Below are positions 47,322-56,345 of a stretch of DNA of 64,000 bases, one piece after another (position 1 is the first letter of the stretch; each line of letters begins with the position of its first letter). A program made the translations under genes and the position numbers. Origin of the DNA: Aeromonas rivipollensis (GTDB lineage: Bacteria > Pseudomonadota > Gammaproteobacteria > Enterobacterales > Aeromonadaceae); contig NZ_JAAILA010000013.1 in assembly GCF_010974825.1 (NCBI RefSeq), forward strand, positions 248,001-312,000, in the 5' to 3' direction. The notes beneath the pieces are model-generated. The model searched no databases, was not told the origin of the DNA, and was given only the letters and a program-made list of their open reading frames with translations.

Positions 47322-48322
47322 GAGAAATCCAGTTAAGCCACGGCGGCGGCGGTGTCGAGATGAATCAGCTGATCAACCAGCTCTTCTTTCGCCACTTTGG
47401 CAACGAGATCCTGCTGCGCGGTGAAGATGCCGCCCTGCTGCCGGTAAGCGGCCCCGTCGCCTTCACCACCGACAGCTTTACCGTCTCGCCGCTCTTCTTC
47501 GAGGGGGGCGATATCGGCAAACTGGCCATCGCCGGCACGGTCAACGATCTCGCCATGATGGGGGCCAAGCCCGAGTATCTGAGCTGCAGCTTTATCATCG
47601 AGGAGGGGTTCCCCTACTCGGACCTCACTCGCATCGTCGAATCGATGGCCACTGAGCTTGCCAAAAGCGGCGCCCGCATCGTCTGCGGAGACACCAAGGT
47701 GGTGCCCAAGGGGGCGGCCGACAAGATCTTCATCAACTCCAGCGGGGTCGGCACCTTCCCGCTGCCCGAACAGAGCCGGGGCATCTCGGTACGCAACCTT
47801 AAAGCCGGTGACGCCATCCTGGTGTCGCGGGATATCGGCAGCCACGGCGCCTGCATCCTGATGGCCCGCGACGCCCTGCAACTGGGCTCGGATCTCAAAA
47901 GCGACTGCACCACCCTCTGGCCACAGGTAGAAGCGCTGCTGAAGGCAGGCATTACCCCCCACGCCCTGCGCGATGCCACCCGCGGTGGCCTTGCGGCCGT
48001 GCTGAATGAATGGAGCACCGCCTCCCAAGTGGCCATCGAGCTGGAGGAGTCCGCCATTCCGGTCTGCGATCCGGTGCGCGGCCTGTGTGAGCTCTACGGT
48101 TTCGAGCCCCATGATCTCGCCAACGAGGGAACCATGGTGCTGGCACTGCCTGCCGAACAGGCGCAGGACGCGCTGGGCATCTTGCGGCAATTCAACCCAG
48201 CAGCCAGCCAGATCGGCGTGGTGCAGGCGAGTGATCGCCACAAGGTGATCCTCAATAACCCCTGGGGCAGCCGCCGTTATCTGGAGCTGCCGCAAGGGGA
48301 ACTGCTGCCGCGGATCTGTTGA
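47318..48322 (+). CDS. hypE: Hydrogenase maturation enzyme HypE
   Basis: 334 aa. PurM/AIR-synthase fold: DAALLPVSGPVAFTTDSFTVSPLFFEGGDIGKLAIAGTVNDLAMMGA with the ATP site, and DATRGGLAAVLNEW. The C-terminus is the hallmark PRIC, whose Cys is carbamoylated by HypF and dehydrated to thiocyanate. Its ATG overlaps the stop of the upstream mini-ORF. An 84-base gap with a G/C hairpin separates it from hypA. Confidence 0.96.
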   Translation: MREIQLSHGGGGVEMNQLINQLFFRHFGNEILLRGEDAALLPVSGPVAFTTDSFTVSPLFFEGGDIGKLAIAGTVNDLAMMGAKPEYLSCSFIIEEGFPYSDLTRIVESMATELAKSGARIVCGDTKVVPKGAADKIFINSSGVGTFPLPEQSRGISVRNLKAGDAILVSRDIGSHGACILMARDALQLGSDLKSDCTTLWPQVEALLKAGITPHALRDATRGGLAAVLNEWSTASQVAIELEESAIPVCDPVRGLCELYGFEPHDLANEGTMVLALPAEQAQDALGILRQFNPAASQIGVVQASDRHKVILNNPWGSRRYLELPQGELLPRIC

Positions 48323-48361
48323 GCGGCCATGCCGTTCACCCATATGCCATTTTCCCAATTA

Positions 48362-48386
48362 GGGGGAGGAGTCACTCCTCCTCCCC
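48362..48386 (+). other. Intercistronic hairpin between hypE and hypA
   Basis: GGGGGAGGAG / CTCCTCCTCCCC around TCA with no following T tract; more likely an RNA-stability or ribosome-pausing hairpin than a full terminator. Confidence 0.5.
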
Positions 48387-48406
48387 ATATCGGTTAAGGA
48401 GCCACC

Positions 48407-48748
48407 ATGCACGAAATGTCTCTGGCCATGGCCGCCATCGATCTGGCGGCCGAACAGGCCACCCAGCGGGGCTTTACCAAGGTGACCGCCCTCTGGCTCG
48501 AGGTCGGCAGCTTCTCCTGCGTCGACCCGGACACCATTGCCTTCTGTTTCGAGGCCGCCGCCAAGGGCACAGTCGTCGAGGGGGCCCAACTTCACTTTCA
48601 GCACCAGGCGGCAGAGGCCTGGTGTTACGACTGCAACCAGACGGTCACCCTCACCGAGCGTGGACAAGCCTGTCCCGAGTGTGGTGGATACAAATTACGA
48701 GTCGCGCAAGGGAACAGCCTGCGCATCACCGACATCGAGGTAAGTTGA
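48407..48748 (+). CDS. hypA: Hydrogenase nickel incorporation protein HypA
   Basis: 113 aa. MHEMSL start with the nickel-binding His2, and a zinc site of two CxxC pairs (CYDCNQTV...CPECGG) at about 73-92. It delivers nickel with HypB to the hydrogenase large subunit. AAGGAG lies close upstream. The stop is one base before the hypB start. There is no HybF paralogue in the hyb operon. Confidence 0.95.
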   Translation: MHEMSLAMAAIDLAAEQATQRGFTKVTALWLEVGSFSCVDPDTIAFCFEAAAKGTVVEGAQLHFQHQAAEAWCYDCNQTVTLTERGQACPECGGYKLRVAQGNSLRITDIEVS

Positions 48749-48749
48749 T

Positions 48750-49835
<1,086 letters not shown>

Positions 49836-49871
49836 GTACGAACCGGTTAAACACCGTTGCTAACGGTGGAT

Positions 49872-49907
49872 AACAAGAGAGGGAGGCTGATGCCTCCCTC
49901 TCTTTAT
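49872..49907 (+). terminator. Intrinsic terminator of the hyp operon
   Basis: Stem AGAGAGGGAGGC / GCCTCCCTCTCT around TGAT followed by TT-rich sequence, 40 bases after hypB. Confidence 0.88.
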
Positions 49908-49969
49908 CTGCGAACCTTGCCAGCCGTTCTATCTATCGACGCCAAACGGCCAGCTTCTCATGTTAGCCA

Positions 49970-50218
49970 CCCCCTCACCCTAGCCCTCTCCCCAGGGAGA
50001 GGGAACCGGTTTGTGGATGCCGCATTCCACTCCCGTCTCAACAGGGAAAGGGAAACCTGTTTATGGATGCTGGCATTATGCTCGAAATATTCGCCCACTG
50101 AGAGAGACTGCGAGTATAACAACCCGTCATATTGCCCAAACCCCAAATCCCGTGTCTGGCGAAATGGCACCTTCCGCTCCCTTCTCCCCTTGCGGGAAAA
50201 GGGTTGGGGATGAGGGGG
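49970..50218. repeat. REP-like inverted pair between the converging hyp and nickel-transporter operons
   Basis: Copy 1 (49970-50003) reads CCCCTCACCCTAGCCCTCTC then a G-rich complement. Copy 2 (50176-50218) is in opposite orientation (CCCTCATCCCCAACCC on the minus strand). Each forms a hairpin. The 170 bases between hold a further weak direct repeat (GGGAA-C-GTTT-TGGATGC at 50001 and 50049). No gene is seen from 49836 to 50228. Confidence 0.75.
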
Positions 50219-50228
50219 AAGCCAATCC

Positions 50229-50870
50229 TCAGGCCACGCTACGAGCCATCGCCTCCTGCTCAGCAGGCACCTCACCAAAGCGCAGCATCCGATGGCAGAC
50301 CTGGCGCAGCAGCGCCTGCTGGTGACTGAAGATCAGCATGCCAAGCCCGCGCTGCTCGCACTCGCGCATCAACTCCTGCCAGAGCTGGCGCTGGATTTGC
50401 GGATCCAGCTGGGCGGTCACCTCATCGGCGACAAGCAACCGGGTGCGGGGATCGAGGGCGCGCAGCAGCGCGATGCGGGCCAGCTCGCCACCGGAGAGCT
50501 GACCGGGTTTACGGCCAAGCCACGCAGGCTTGACCATAAAGCGGGCCAGCATGGCGTCATCAGGGCGCCACAGATCCCACAGCGCCTGCCCGGTAGTGCG
50601 ATAAGGATTGAAGGTGAGCTCAGGGTGCTGGGGCACCAGCTGGATGGGGTTATAGCCTTTTACCTGTTCAGGCATAGGCTGCCCATCCAGCAGCATTTCC
50701 CCGCTTCCCCGAACCGGTTGCCAGCCCGCCAATACCCGCCCCAGCGTGGTCTTGCCATAACCGCTCGGGGCAGATATCCCCAGCCGCTCGCCCGCTTTCA
50801 CCGTTAGCGATAACCCCTGCCAGAGGGGGCGTTCCCCCTGGGCGATGGTGAGATCCCGAACTTCAAACAT
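50229..50870 (-). CDS. ABC transporter ATPase, nickel/peptide type (NikE/OppF-like)
   Basis: 213 aa from the ATG at 50870 with GGAGG upstream. Walker A APSGYGKTTLGRVL, signature QLSGGELARIALLRAL, Walker B LLVADEVTAQLD, switch region MLIFSHQQALL. The glutamate after Walker B is present (ADE). It is short for the family, lacking a C-terminal oligopeptide-binding extension. Second ATPase of the importer; a mini-ORF of 40 codons intervenes between it and the first. Confidence 0.85.
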   Translation of the reverse strand: MFEVRDLTIAQGERPLWQGLSLTVKAGERLGISAPSGYGKTTLGRVLAGWQPVRGSGEMLLDGQPMPEQVKGYNPIQLVPQHPELTFNPYRTTGQALWDLWRPDDAMLARFMVKPAWLGRKPGQLSGGELARIALLRALDPRTRLLVADEVTAQLDPQIQRQLWQELMRECEQRGLGMLIFSHQQALLRQVCHRMLRFGEVPAEQEAMARSVA

Positions 50871-50985
50871 CAACAGACCTCCGGGGTAACAAAGGATGAA
50901 TGGCGTTGTTGCGAGCCCTGAGATTGAATCCCCGCCATTGCATATTTGCCGCGCAGCAAGCTGCCTGTTTAAGAGACGTAAACAT
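50863..50985 (-). CDS. 40-codon mini-ORF bridging the two transporter ATPase genes
   Basis: Starts with ATG at 50985 overlapping the stop of the upstream ATPase gene (TGATG) and ends with TGA at 50863, eight bases inside the next ATPase gene. Its first bases (GGAGGTCTCCTGATGTTT with context) repeat the real junction (GGAGGTCTGTTGATGTTT) 115 bases downstream. It appears to be an insert flanked by a duplication of the ribosome site and start. The predicted peptide (MFTSLKQAACCANMQWRGFN onward) has no known resemblance; it may only serve translational coupling. Confidence 0.45.
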   Translation of the reverse strand: MFTSLKQAACCAANMQWRGFNLRARNNAIHPLLPRRSVDV

Positions 50986-51776
50986 CAGGAGACCTCCGAC
51001 GTAGCAGGAAAGAGCGCGTTGAACTCGGGCAGCGCCTGCCAGTGGGCGCGCAGCATCTCGCTCCCCTGCCCTTGGCGCAGATGGTGGCTGCTCAGGGTAT
51101 CGCTCACCTTGCCCTGATGCAGCGCGACTATGCGATCGGCAAAGCGGACCGCCAGCGCCAGATCATGGGTGACCCAGAGAATGCCGCTGCCCCGATTGGC
51201 CAATTCGCGCAATTGGCTGAGCAACAGGCAGGCCAGCTCCTCATCGAGCCAGGCGGTGATCTCGTCCGCCAGAATGTAGCGGGCGCCGCCGAGCGCCGCA
51301 GTGCAGGCCAGAATGCGCTTGGCCATGCCGCCGGAGAGCTGGCGCGGATAGCGGTCCAGCGTGGTAGCAGGCAGCTGGTAGCGCAGCAGCTGCTGGCCGA
51401 GCCGCTCGCGAGAACCGTTCTGGCCACAGAGACGTGCCGCACGGCCCAGCTGGCGCTCTACCGTCAGCAGTGGATTGAGGGCGCTTACCCCCTGTGGCAC
51501 ATAGCAGAGGGTGTGGCCGCGCAGACGGGCACGACTGGCATCGCACAGGGGCGTGCCATCGAGGGAAATGGTGCCACGCATCCGCAGGTTGTCCGGCAGC
51601 AGGGTCAGGGCGCTTTGCAGCAGCAGGCTCTTGCCCTCGCCGCTCCCCCCCACCAGCGCCACTATCTCCCCCGGCGCCAGTTGCAGGCTGATATCGGTCA
51701 GCAAAGGCTGCCAGCCGCGCCGTCCCAGCCAGGAGTAGTGGGCGGCCTCTATGGTCACGTGGTCAAAACTCAGCAT
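50985..51776 (-). CDS. ABC transporter ATPase, nickel/peptide type (NikD/DppD-like)
   Basis: 263 aa. Walker A GGSGEGKSLLLQSAL (Ser in place of the common Thr), Q-loop LCYVPQGVSALNP, signature QLSGGMAKRILACTAAL, Walker B YILADEITAWLD, switch His in VTHDLALAVRFAD. It overlaps the permease gene upstream by seven bases. With the neighbouring ATPase it forms the heterodimeric motor of a peptide/nickel-family importer. Confidence 0.87.
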   Translation of the reverse strand: MLSFDHVTIEAAHYSWLGRRGWQPLLTDISLQLAPGEIVALVGGSGEGKSLLLQSALTLLPDNLRMRGTISLDGTPLCDASRARLRGHTLCYVPQGVSALNPLLTVERQLGRAARLCGQNGSRERLGQQLLRYQLPATTLDRYPRQLSGGMAKRILACTAALGGARYILADEITAWLDEELACLLLSQLRELANRGSGILWVTHDLALAVRFADRIVALHQGKVSDTLSSHHLRQGQGSEMLRAHWQALPEFNALFPATSEVS

Positions 51777-52585
51777 GCTTCACTCCTGTGCCACAGCAGC
51801 TGTTGCAAAGCGCGGGTAGCCTGATCAAACAGCAGGACCAGCAGCAGCAACATCAGCCCCGGGAAGAGGGCCAGCCACCAGCCGCCGCCGGCCAGATAAC
51901 GCAGGGCATCGGCCAGCAGCAGGCCAAGAGAGGCCTCGTGGGCCGCCAACCCGAAGCCGAGAAAGCTCAGCGCAGCGCTGTGCAGCACCGCATGGGGAAA
52001 CATCAGCAGGGTGCCGATAAACCACTGGGGCAACAGCCCCGGCAGCAGGTGGGTGCGCCAGCGACGCAGCGCCCCCATCCCCTGACAACGGGCCAGCACC
52101 ACGTAGTCGCTGCAGGCGATCCGCCGCGCTTCTGCGCAAAGGACCAGCGCCAGCTTGGGCCAGTGGGTGAGCGCCACCGCCAGGATCACCCCGCGCATGC
52201 CGCCCCCTGCGGTAAAGCAGATGAGGATCAGCAGCAGCATATGGGGCAGCGCCAACATGGCGTCGATCACGAGGCGCACCGCCGCATCGCACCTGGGGTG
52301 AACCAGCGAGAGGCTGGCCGCCACCATGGCCAGCAGGCCGCTACACAGGGCCGTGCTGATGCCCAGCTCCAGACTGGTGAGGGTGCCCTGAAAGGCCCGC
52401 AGCCAGAGGTCCCGTCCCATCTGATCGGTACCGAACCAGTGCACCAGCGAGGGGGGCTGCTGACGGGCCAGCAGATCCATCGGCACATCCTGATGAGAGA
52501 GGCTCCAGCCATAGCTGGCCAGCAGCAGCAGGCAGATCAGGGCAAAGCCCAGACGTAGCAAGGAGGGGAGCGGATTAAACAGCAT
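51770..52585 (-). CDS. ABC transporter permease, nickel/peptide type (NikC/DppC-like)
   Basis: 271 aa from the ATG at 52585 (GGGAGGG upstream); a GTG at 52591 is in frame. Family hallmarks: FGTDQMGRDLWLRAFQGTLTSLELGI near the N-terminus, YVVLARCQGMGALRRWRTHLLPGLLP as the EAA coupling loop, and a late SFLGFGLAAHEASLGLLLADA segment, with six or so membrane helices. Overlaps the preceding permease gene by a few bases. Confidence 0.87.
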   Translation of the reverse strand: MLFNPLPSLLRLGFALICLLLLASYGWSLSHQDVPMDLLARQQPPSLVHWFGTDQMGRDLWLRAFQGTLTSLELGISTALCSGLLAMVAASLSLVHPRCDAAVRLVIDAMLALPHMLLLILICFTAGGGMRGVILAVALTHWPKLALVLCAEARRIACSDYVVLARCQGMGALRRWRTHLLPGLLPQWFIGTLLMFPHAVLHSAALSFLGFGLAAHEASLGLLLADALRYLAGGGWWLALFPGLMLLLLVLLFDQATRALQQLLWHRSEAC

Positions 52586-53585
52586 GCACACCCTCCCAAC
52601 CGCGGTTGATGCGGGCCAGCAGTACCCGCGCCGCCGTGTTGCCCAAAAAGACCAGCAGGGTGCAGAAGAGCACTATGCCCATCAGCAGGGGAATGTCGCC
52701 ACGCAGCCCCGCATCCACAGTCGCCTGCCCAAGCCCAGGATAGGAGAAGACCTTCTCCGCCAAGAGCGATCCGCCAATCAACTCACCCAGCGAAGCAAAC
52801 TGCAGGCAGAGCGCCGGGGTCAGGGCATGGCGCAGCACGTGAAAACGCAGCATGGGCCAGCCGCCATCCCCCTGGGCGCGGGCGTAGCGAATAAAATCGC
52901 TCGCCAGCACCTCGGCTACCCGCGCCCGGGTGTGCAGCGCGATATTGCCAAGCCCCAGCAGGGCCAGGGTTGTGACCGGCAGCAGCAGATGACGCAACCG
53001 CATGGCCCAATCGGCCTCATCGGCAGAGAGACCCGGCGTCCAGGCGCAGCAGACCGGCAACAGCGGCCAGTGCACCGCAAACAGGGCGAGCAGCAAGAGG
53101 CCGACCCAGAAGGTGGGCAAGGAGGCGAGCAGATAGGCAAAGCGGCAGATAAGGCGATCGGGCCAGCGATTGAGATAGCGACCGGCGCAGAGGCCCAGCA
53201 AAATGCCGAAAAAGCCGGAGAGCAGCCAGGCGCCCGCCAACAGCAGAAAAGAGGCAGCAAAGCGCTGGCCAATGACCTCGCTCACCGGTGCGTTGTAGAG
53301 CATGGAGTAACCGAGATCCCCCCGCAGCACCTGGGTAAACCAGTGCCAGTAGCGCAGCCACAGCGGCTGATCCAGCCCCCAGCGGGCTGCAATGCGGGCG
53401 TACTGCTCGGGGGGCACATGGAGCAGATCGTTGCCGATATAGGCCTTGATGGGATCTATGGGGGAGTAGCTCAGCAGCACAAAGGTGGCGACAGAGACCA
53501 GACACAAGAGCCCTGCCAGACGCAGCAGGGCTTTTAGCAACAGATAACCTGAATGACTCAAGGGCGAACTTAACGGCACGTCCAC
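52575..53585 (-). CDS. ABC transporter permease, nickel/peptide type (NikB/DppB-like)
   Basis: About 336 aa; the GTG at 53585 fits the AGGA ribosome site best, with TTG at 53591 and GTG at 53579 as alternatives. Hallmarks: LVSVATFVLLSYSPIDPIKAY, WGLDQPLWLRYWHWFTQVLRGDLGYSMLY, EAA loop SDFIRYARAQGDGGWPMLRFHVLRHALTPAL and GSLLAEKVFSYPGLGQATVDA. About six membrane helices. The start overlaps the end of the binding-protein gene. Confidence 0.87.
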   Translation of the reverse strand: MDVPLSSPLSHSGYLLLKALLRLAGLLCLVSVATFVLLSYSPIDPIKAYIGNDLLHVPPEQYARIAARWGLDQPLWLRYWHWFTQVLRGDLGYSMLYNAPVSEVIGQRFAASFLLLAGAWLLSGFFGILLGLCAGRYLNRWPDRLICRFAYLLASLPTFWVGLLLLALFAVHWPLLPVCCAWTPGLSADEADWAMRLRHLLLPVTTLALLGLGNIALHTRARVAEVLASDFIRYARAQGDGGWPMLRFHVLRHALTPALCLQFASLGELIGGSLLAEKVFSYPGLGQATVDAGLRGDIPLLMGIVLFCTLLVFLGNTAARVLLARINRGWEGVHAV

Positions 53586-55198
53586 CGCCAATCCTGCAGG
53601 TTGTTGAGCAGGGACCAGCTACCGTGGATCTCCGGCGCCCCCTTGCCAAGGTCAATGCAGCGGTTGGCCAGATAAGTGTGCTGCACATTGAGCAGCCAGG
53701 ACCAGGCGGCATCTCCCTGCACCCCGGCGCCAGTTTTGCCATCCCACTCCACCTGCTGCCAGAACGGCACGGCCGCCTGCCAGTTCGGGGCATCCAGCGC
53801 CTGCTTGAGGTGCGCATCCACCACCGGATTCTGGTAGTAGCCCGGGTTGTAGAACTCAACACCGCCCGAACCACTCTGGTAGTGGTGATAGAGCTCCATG
53901 GGATCCAGACTCCCCCACCCCATCAACACCGGATTGGCGTGCATCTCGCGCTCCACCTGCTCCCAGCTGCCGGATTTGAGGCTCACCTCCAGACCTATGG
54001 GTTTGAGCATGGCGCGCACCGCTTCAGCCAAATCCCGGCGAGTGCTGTCGCCACTGGTGTACCAGAGGGTAAAAGCGGCGCGCAGGTTGCCCTTGTGGCG
54101 AATGCCGTCGCTGCCCATCTTCCAGCCTGCCTCGTCGAGCAGGGCATTGGCATGGGTGACATCCCCATCCTTAAAGGCGGCTGCAGGGTTCTTCCAAGGC
54201 AGGCCTTCCACCGCGCTGTATGCGGGGATAGCGTGCCCTTCCAGCAGCTGATCCGCCAGCAGCTTGCGGTCGATGGCGTAGTTGATGGCGCGGCGCACCG
54301 CCACGTCCGAGGTCACGTCGTTGCCGATGGGATAACCCTTGGCATCCTTGCCGCCCGCAGGCGGAATGGGGAAGACGATGCCACGGTTCTCCACGCTCGG
54401 CCGCACCCAGAGCCGCAGCGAATCCGGCACAGTGGGGGCCAGCGACGGGGGAATGCGCACCAGATCGAGCTGGCTGCTCTGGGCGGCTGCATAGGCGCTC
54501 TCCTCGTCGATGAAGACGAATACCAGCCGCTTGAAGTCATTGTTGCCACCGGCGTAATAGGGGTTCGCCTCCACCACCAGTTGCTGACCGGGCAGGAAGC
54601 TCACCAGCCGGTAAGGGCCTGCGCCGACTGGCTTTTGGGCGTACGCCTTGGCGTTGTAATCGTGCTTTGACACTATCCCCAAGGAGCCCAGCACATTGAC
54701 GAAGGTGCTCTGGGGGGCGCTCAAGACGATGGCGACCTCGGTGGGCGACACCACTTCAGCCTTCACGATATTGCCCATGTCGATCTTGCCGCCACCCTTG
54801 GCTGCGCTGTTGTAGGTAAAGGCCACATCCTCTGCGGTGAGCGGCGCGCCATTGGAGAATTTCAGGCCAGGCTTGAGGGTAATAAACCACCCCTTGCCAT
54901 CCTTGCTCGGGGTCACCGCTTGGGTGAGCAGATCCTGCCAGCCGAGATCCGCACTATCGCCAGCAATCTGCTTGAGCAGCGGGCTGTGCAGCAGCAGATG
55001 GCTGCCGTGACTCCAGCCAAGCAGGGGGTCGAACCCTTCGGTGGGCTCGCTGCCGATGGCAAGCTTGAGTTCGGCAGGCACAGGTTGGGCGGCCTGCACC
55101 GAATGAGACATGCCCGAGAGCAGAGCCAGCAGTAGGGTGGCAACCACAGGGGCGCCATAAGGGCGAACCTGGCTGCGGGCATGACGGGGGATGGTCAT
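53570..55198 (-). CDS. Periplasmic binding protein, nickel/peptide type (NikA-like)
   Basis: 542 aa from the ATG at 55198 (GGAG upstream); the open frame to 55654 is shadow of hybE. A signal peptide with cleavage near SVQAA-QPVP. SBP_bac_5 family pattern: ELKLAIGSEPTEGFDPLLGW, TPSKDGKGWFITLKPGLKFSNGAPLTAEDVAFTYNSA, VGAGPYRL, DVAVRRAINYAIDRK. Binding of nickel rather than peptide is inferred from position between hyb and hyp genes; the family also carries peptides, heme precursors and metallophores. Starts 105 bases after hybE in the same direction, with a GC hairpin between. Confidence 0.85.
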   Translation of the reverse strand: MTIPRHARSQVRPYGAPVVATLLLALLSGMSHSVQAAQPVPAELKLAIGSEPTEGFDPLLGWSHGSHLLLHSPLLKQIAGDSADLGWQDLLTQAVTPSKDGKGWFITLKPGLKFSNGAPLTAEDVAFTYNSAAKGGGKIDMGNIVKAEVVSPTEVAIVLSAPQSTFVNVLGSLGIVSKHDYNAKAYAQKPVGAGPYRLVSFLPGQQLVVEANPYYAGGNNDFKRLVFVFIDEESAYAAAQSSQLDLVRIPPSLAPTVPDSLRLWVRPSVENRGIVFPIPPAGGKDAKGYPIGNDVTSDVAVRRAINYAIDRKLLADQLLEGHAIPAYSAVEGLPWKNPAAAFKDGDVTHANALLDEAGWKMGSDGIRHKGNLRAAFTLWYTSGDSTRRDLAEAVRAMLKPIGLEVSLKSGSWEQVEREMHANPVLMGWGSLDPMELYHHYQSGSGGVEFYNPGYYQNPVVDAHLKQALDAPNWQAAVPFWQQVEWDGKTGAGVQGDAAWSWLLNVQHTYLANRCIDLGKGAPEIHGSWSLLNNLQDWRWTCR

Positions 55199-55253
55199 AA
55201 GACTCCTTATCCATCTGAGCCAGCCGACGCAGGGCGCCGGGCGACACATCGAA

Positions 55254-55280
55254 CGAGGGGGCCGACAGGGGCCCCCGATA
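55254..55280 (-). other. Hairpin between hybE and the binding-protein gene
   Basis: GGGGGCC / GGCCCCC stem around GACAGG without a T tract. May partly separate hyb from transporter transcripts or stabilise a processed end. Confidence 0.45.
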
Positions 55281-55302
55281 TATGGCGGATGCTCCCTGAA
55301 AC

Positions 55303-55833
55303 CTAGGACTCGGTGGCCCCTAGCCCCTGGCTGCGGCGGGCACCAAACAGCCGTCTGCGCCCCAGATCCACGCCGACGGCACCTTGCTGTAGCGGCAAGG
55401 AGTGCAGCATTTTGAGGGTGCTGCTCACCAGCGAGCGCCCCTCCTCGGCCCCGAGATGGGGATCGAGCGGCGACATCAGGGAGCTGGCCAGCAGCTGTCC
55501 CGTCTCGGGCAGTTCGCCCACCATAAAAGTCATGTTGCCGCAGGGGAGCTGCAGAGCGAGCCGATCGCTGCTGCGGCGCACCGGCCAAAGCTGATCCGGC
55601 CCCGGCAGCACCACCAGGCTCAGCATCCAGGGGGTGAGCACGCAACCGAGCCACTGACCTTCAAACAGCACGCACTCGGCCACTATGGGCATGGTGGCGT
55701 GATAGAAGGGCAGCCCTTGCATCTGTTCCCGGGCGATCCGCTCATACTGGGCCACCAGCAGGGGCGCAGGATTGCTGGCAAAACCGATGAACTCCTGCAC
55801 GTCATCAAGCTCGCTTAAATGGGACTGCGCCAT
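55303..55833 (-). CDS. hybE: Hydrogenase-2 assembly chaperone HybE
   Basis: 176 aa. HybE/HupJ pattern: GLPFYHATMPIVAECVLFEGQWLGCVLTPWMLSLVVLPGPDQLW, then LQLPCGNMTFMVGE and LASSLMSPLD. In E. coli, HybE binds the small-subunit HybO precursor and proof-reads Tat export. It overlaps hybD by 19 bases. Confidence 0.9.
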   Translation of the reverse strand: MAQSHLSELDDVQEFIGFASNPAPLLVAQYERIAREQMQGLPFYHATMPIVAECVLFEGQWLGCVLTPWMLSLVVLPGPDQLWPVRRSSDRLALQLPCGNMTFMVGELPETGQLLASSLMSPLDPHLGAEEGRSLVSSTLKMLHSLPLQQGAVGVDLGRRRLFGARRSQGLGATES

Positions 55834-56345
55834 AAACCCTCCTGCTCCTGTTTTGCCTTTTCCTGTTCGGAAAGCGGCATTGCGGGGGCGCCAACACTGG
55901 CCAGCAGGGTCAAAACCCGATCCGTCGCCTCCCCCATGGCGGCCGCCACCACAGGAGTGAGCCCGATGCGCGGTTCGAGGGATTCGGGTTCGACCCCGAT
56001 CAGGGTGAGCCGCTTGGGCGACTCCCCAGTCATGTGCAGCGCCGAGAGCACGTCTGCCAGCCCCAGCTGATGGGGGGAGATCTTGCGGCCAAACAGGGTC
56101 GGGATCTCCTCATCCTTCAGGGTCACGACGGTGCCCGGCGGGTTACCGCTGCGCACCGCATCCGCCAGAATGATGTGATCGCGACTGGCCATGGCTTCGA
56201 GCAGCTCCATGCCGGCGGTGCCGCCGTCGAGCAGCTCTATGCCGGGGGCGAAACGGTATTCGCGCCCCAGCGCCTCGACGATGCGCACGCCCACCGCCTC
56301 GTCGCTCAGCAAGAGGTTGCCGACCCCCAGGATCAGGGTGTTCAT
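55815..56345 (-). CDS. hybD: Hydrogenase-2 maturation endopeptidase HybD
   Basis: 176 aa from the ATG at 56345, which overlaps the hybC stop (TGATG). Nickel-sensing ligands of the family are present: Glu in LLLSDEAVGVRIVEAL, Asp in IILADAVRSG and His in ISPHQLGLADVL. It cleaves the C-terminal extension of HybC after nickel insertion. It has a slightly longer C-terminal tail than the E. coli protein (164 aa). Confidence 0.94.
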   Translation of the reverse strand: MNTLILGVGNLLLSDEAVGVRIVEALGREYRFAPGIELLDGGTAGMELLEAMASRDHIILADAVRSGNPPGTVVTLKDEEIPTLFGRKISPHQLGLADVLSALHMTGESPKRLTLIGVEPESLEPRIGLTPVVAAAMGEATDRVLTLLASVGAPAMPLSEQEKAKQEQEGLWRSPI

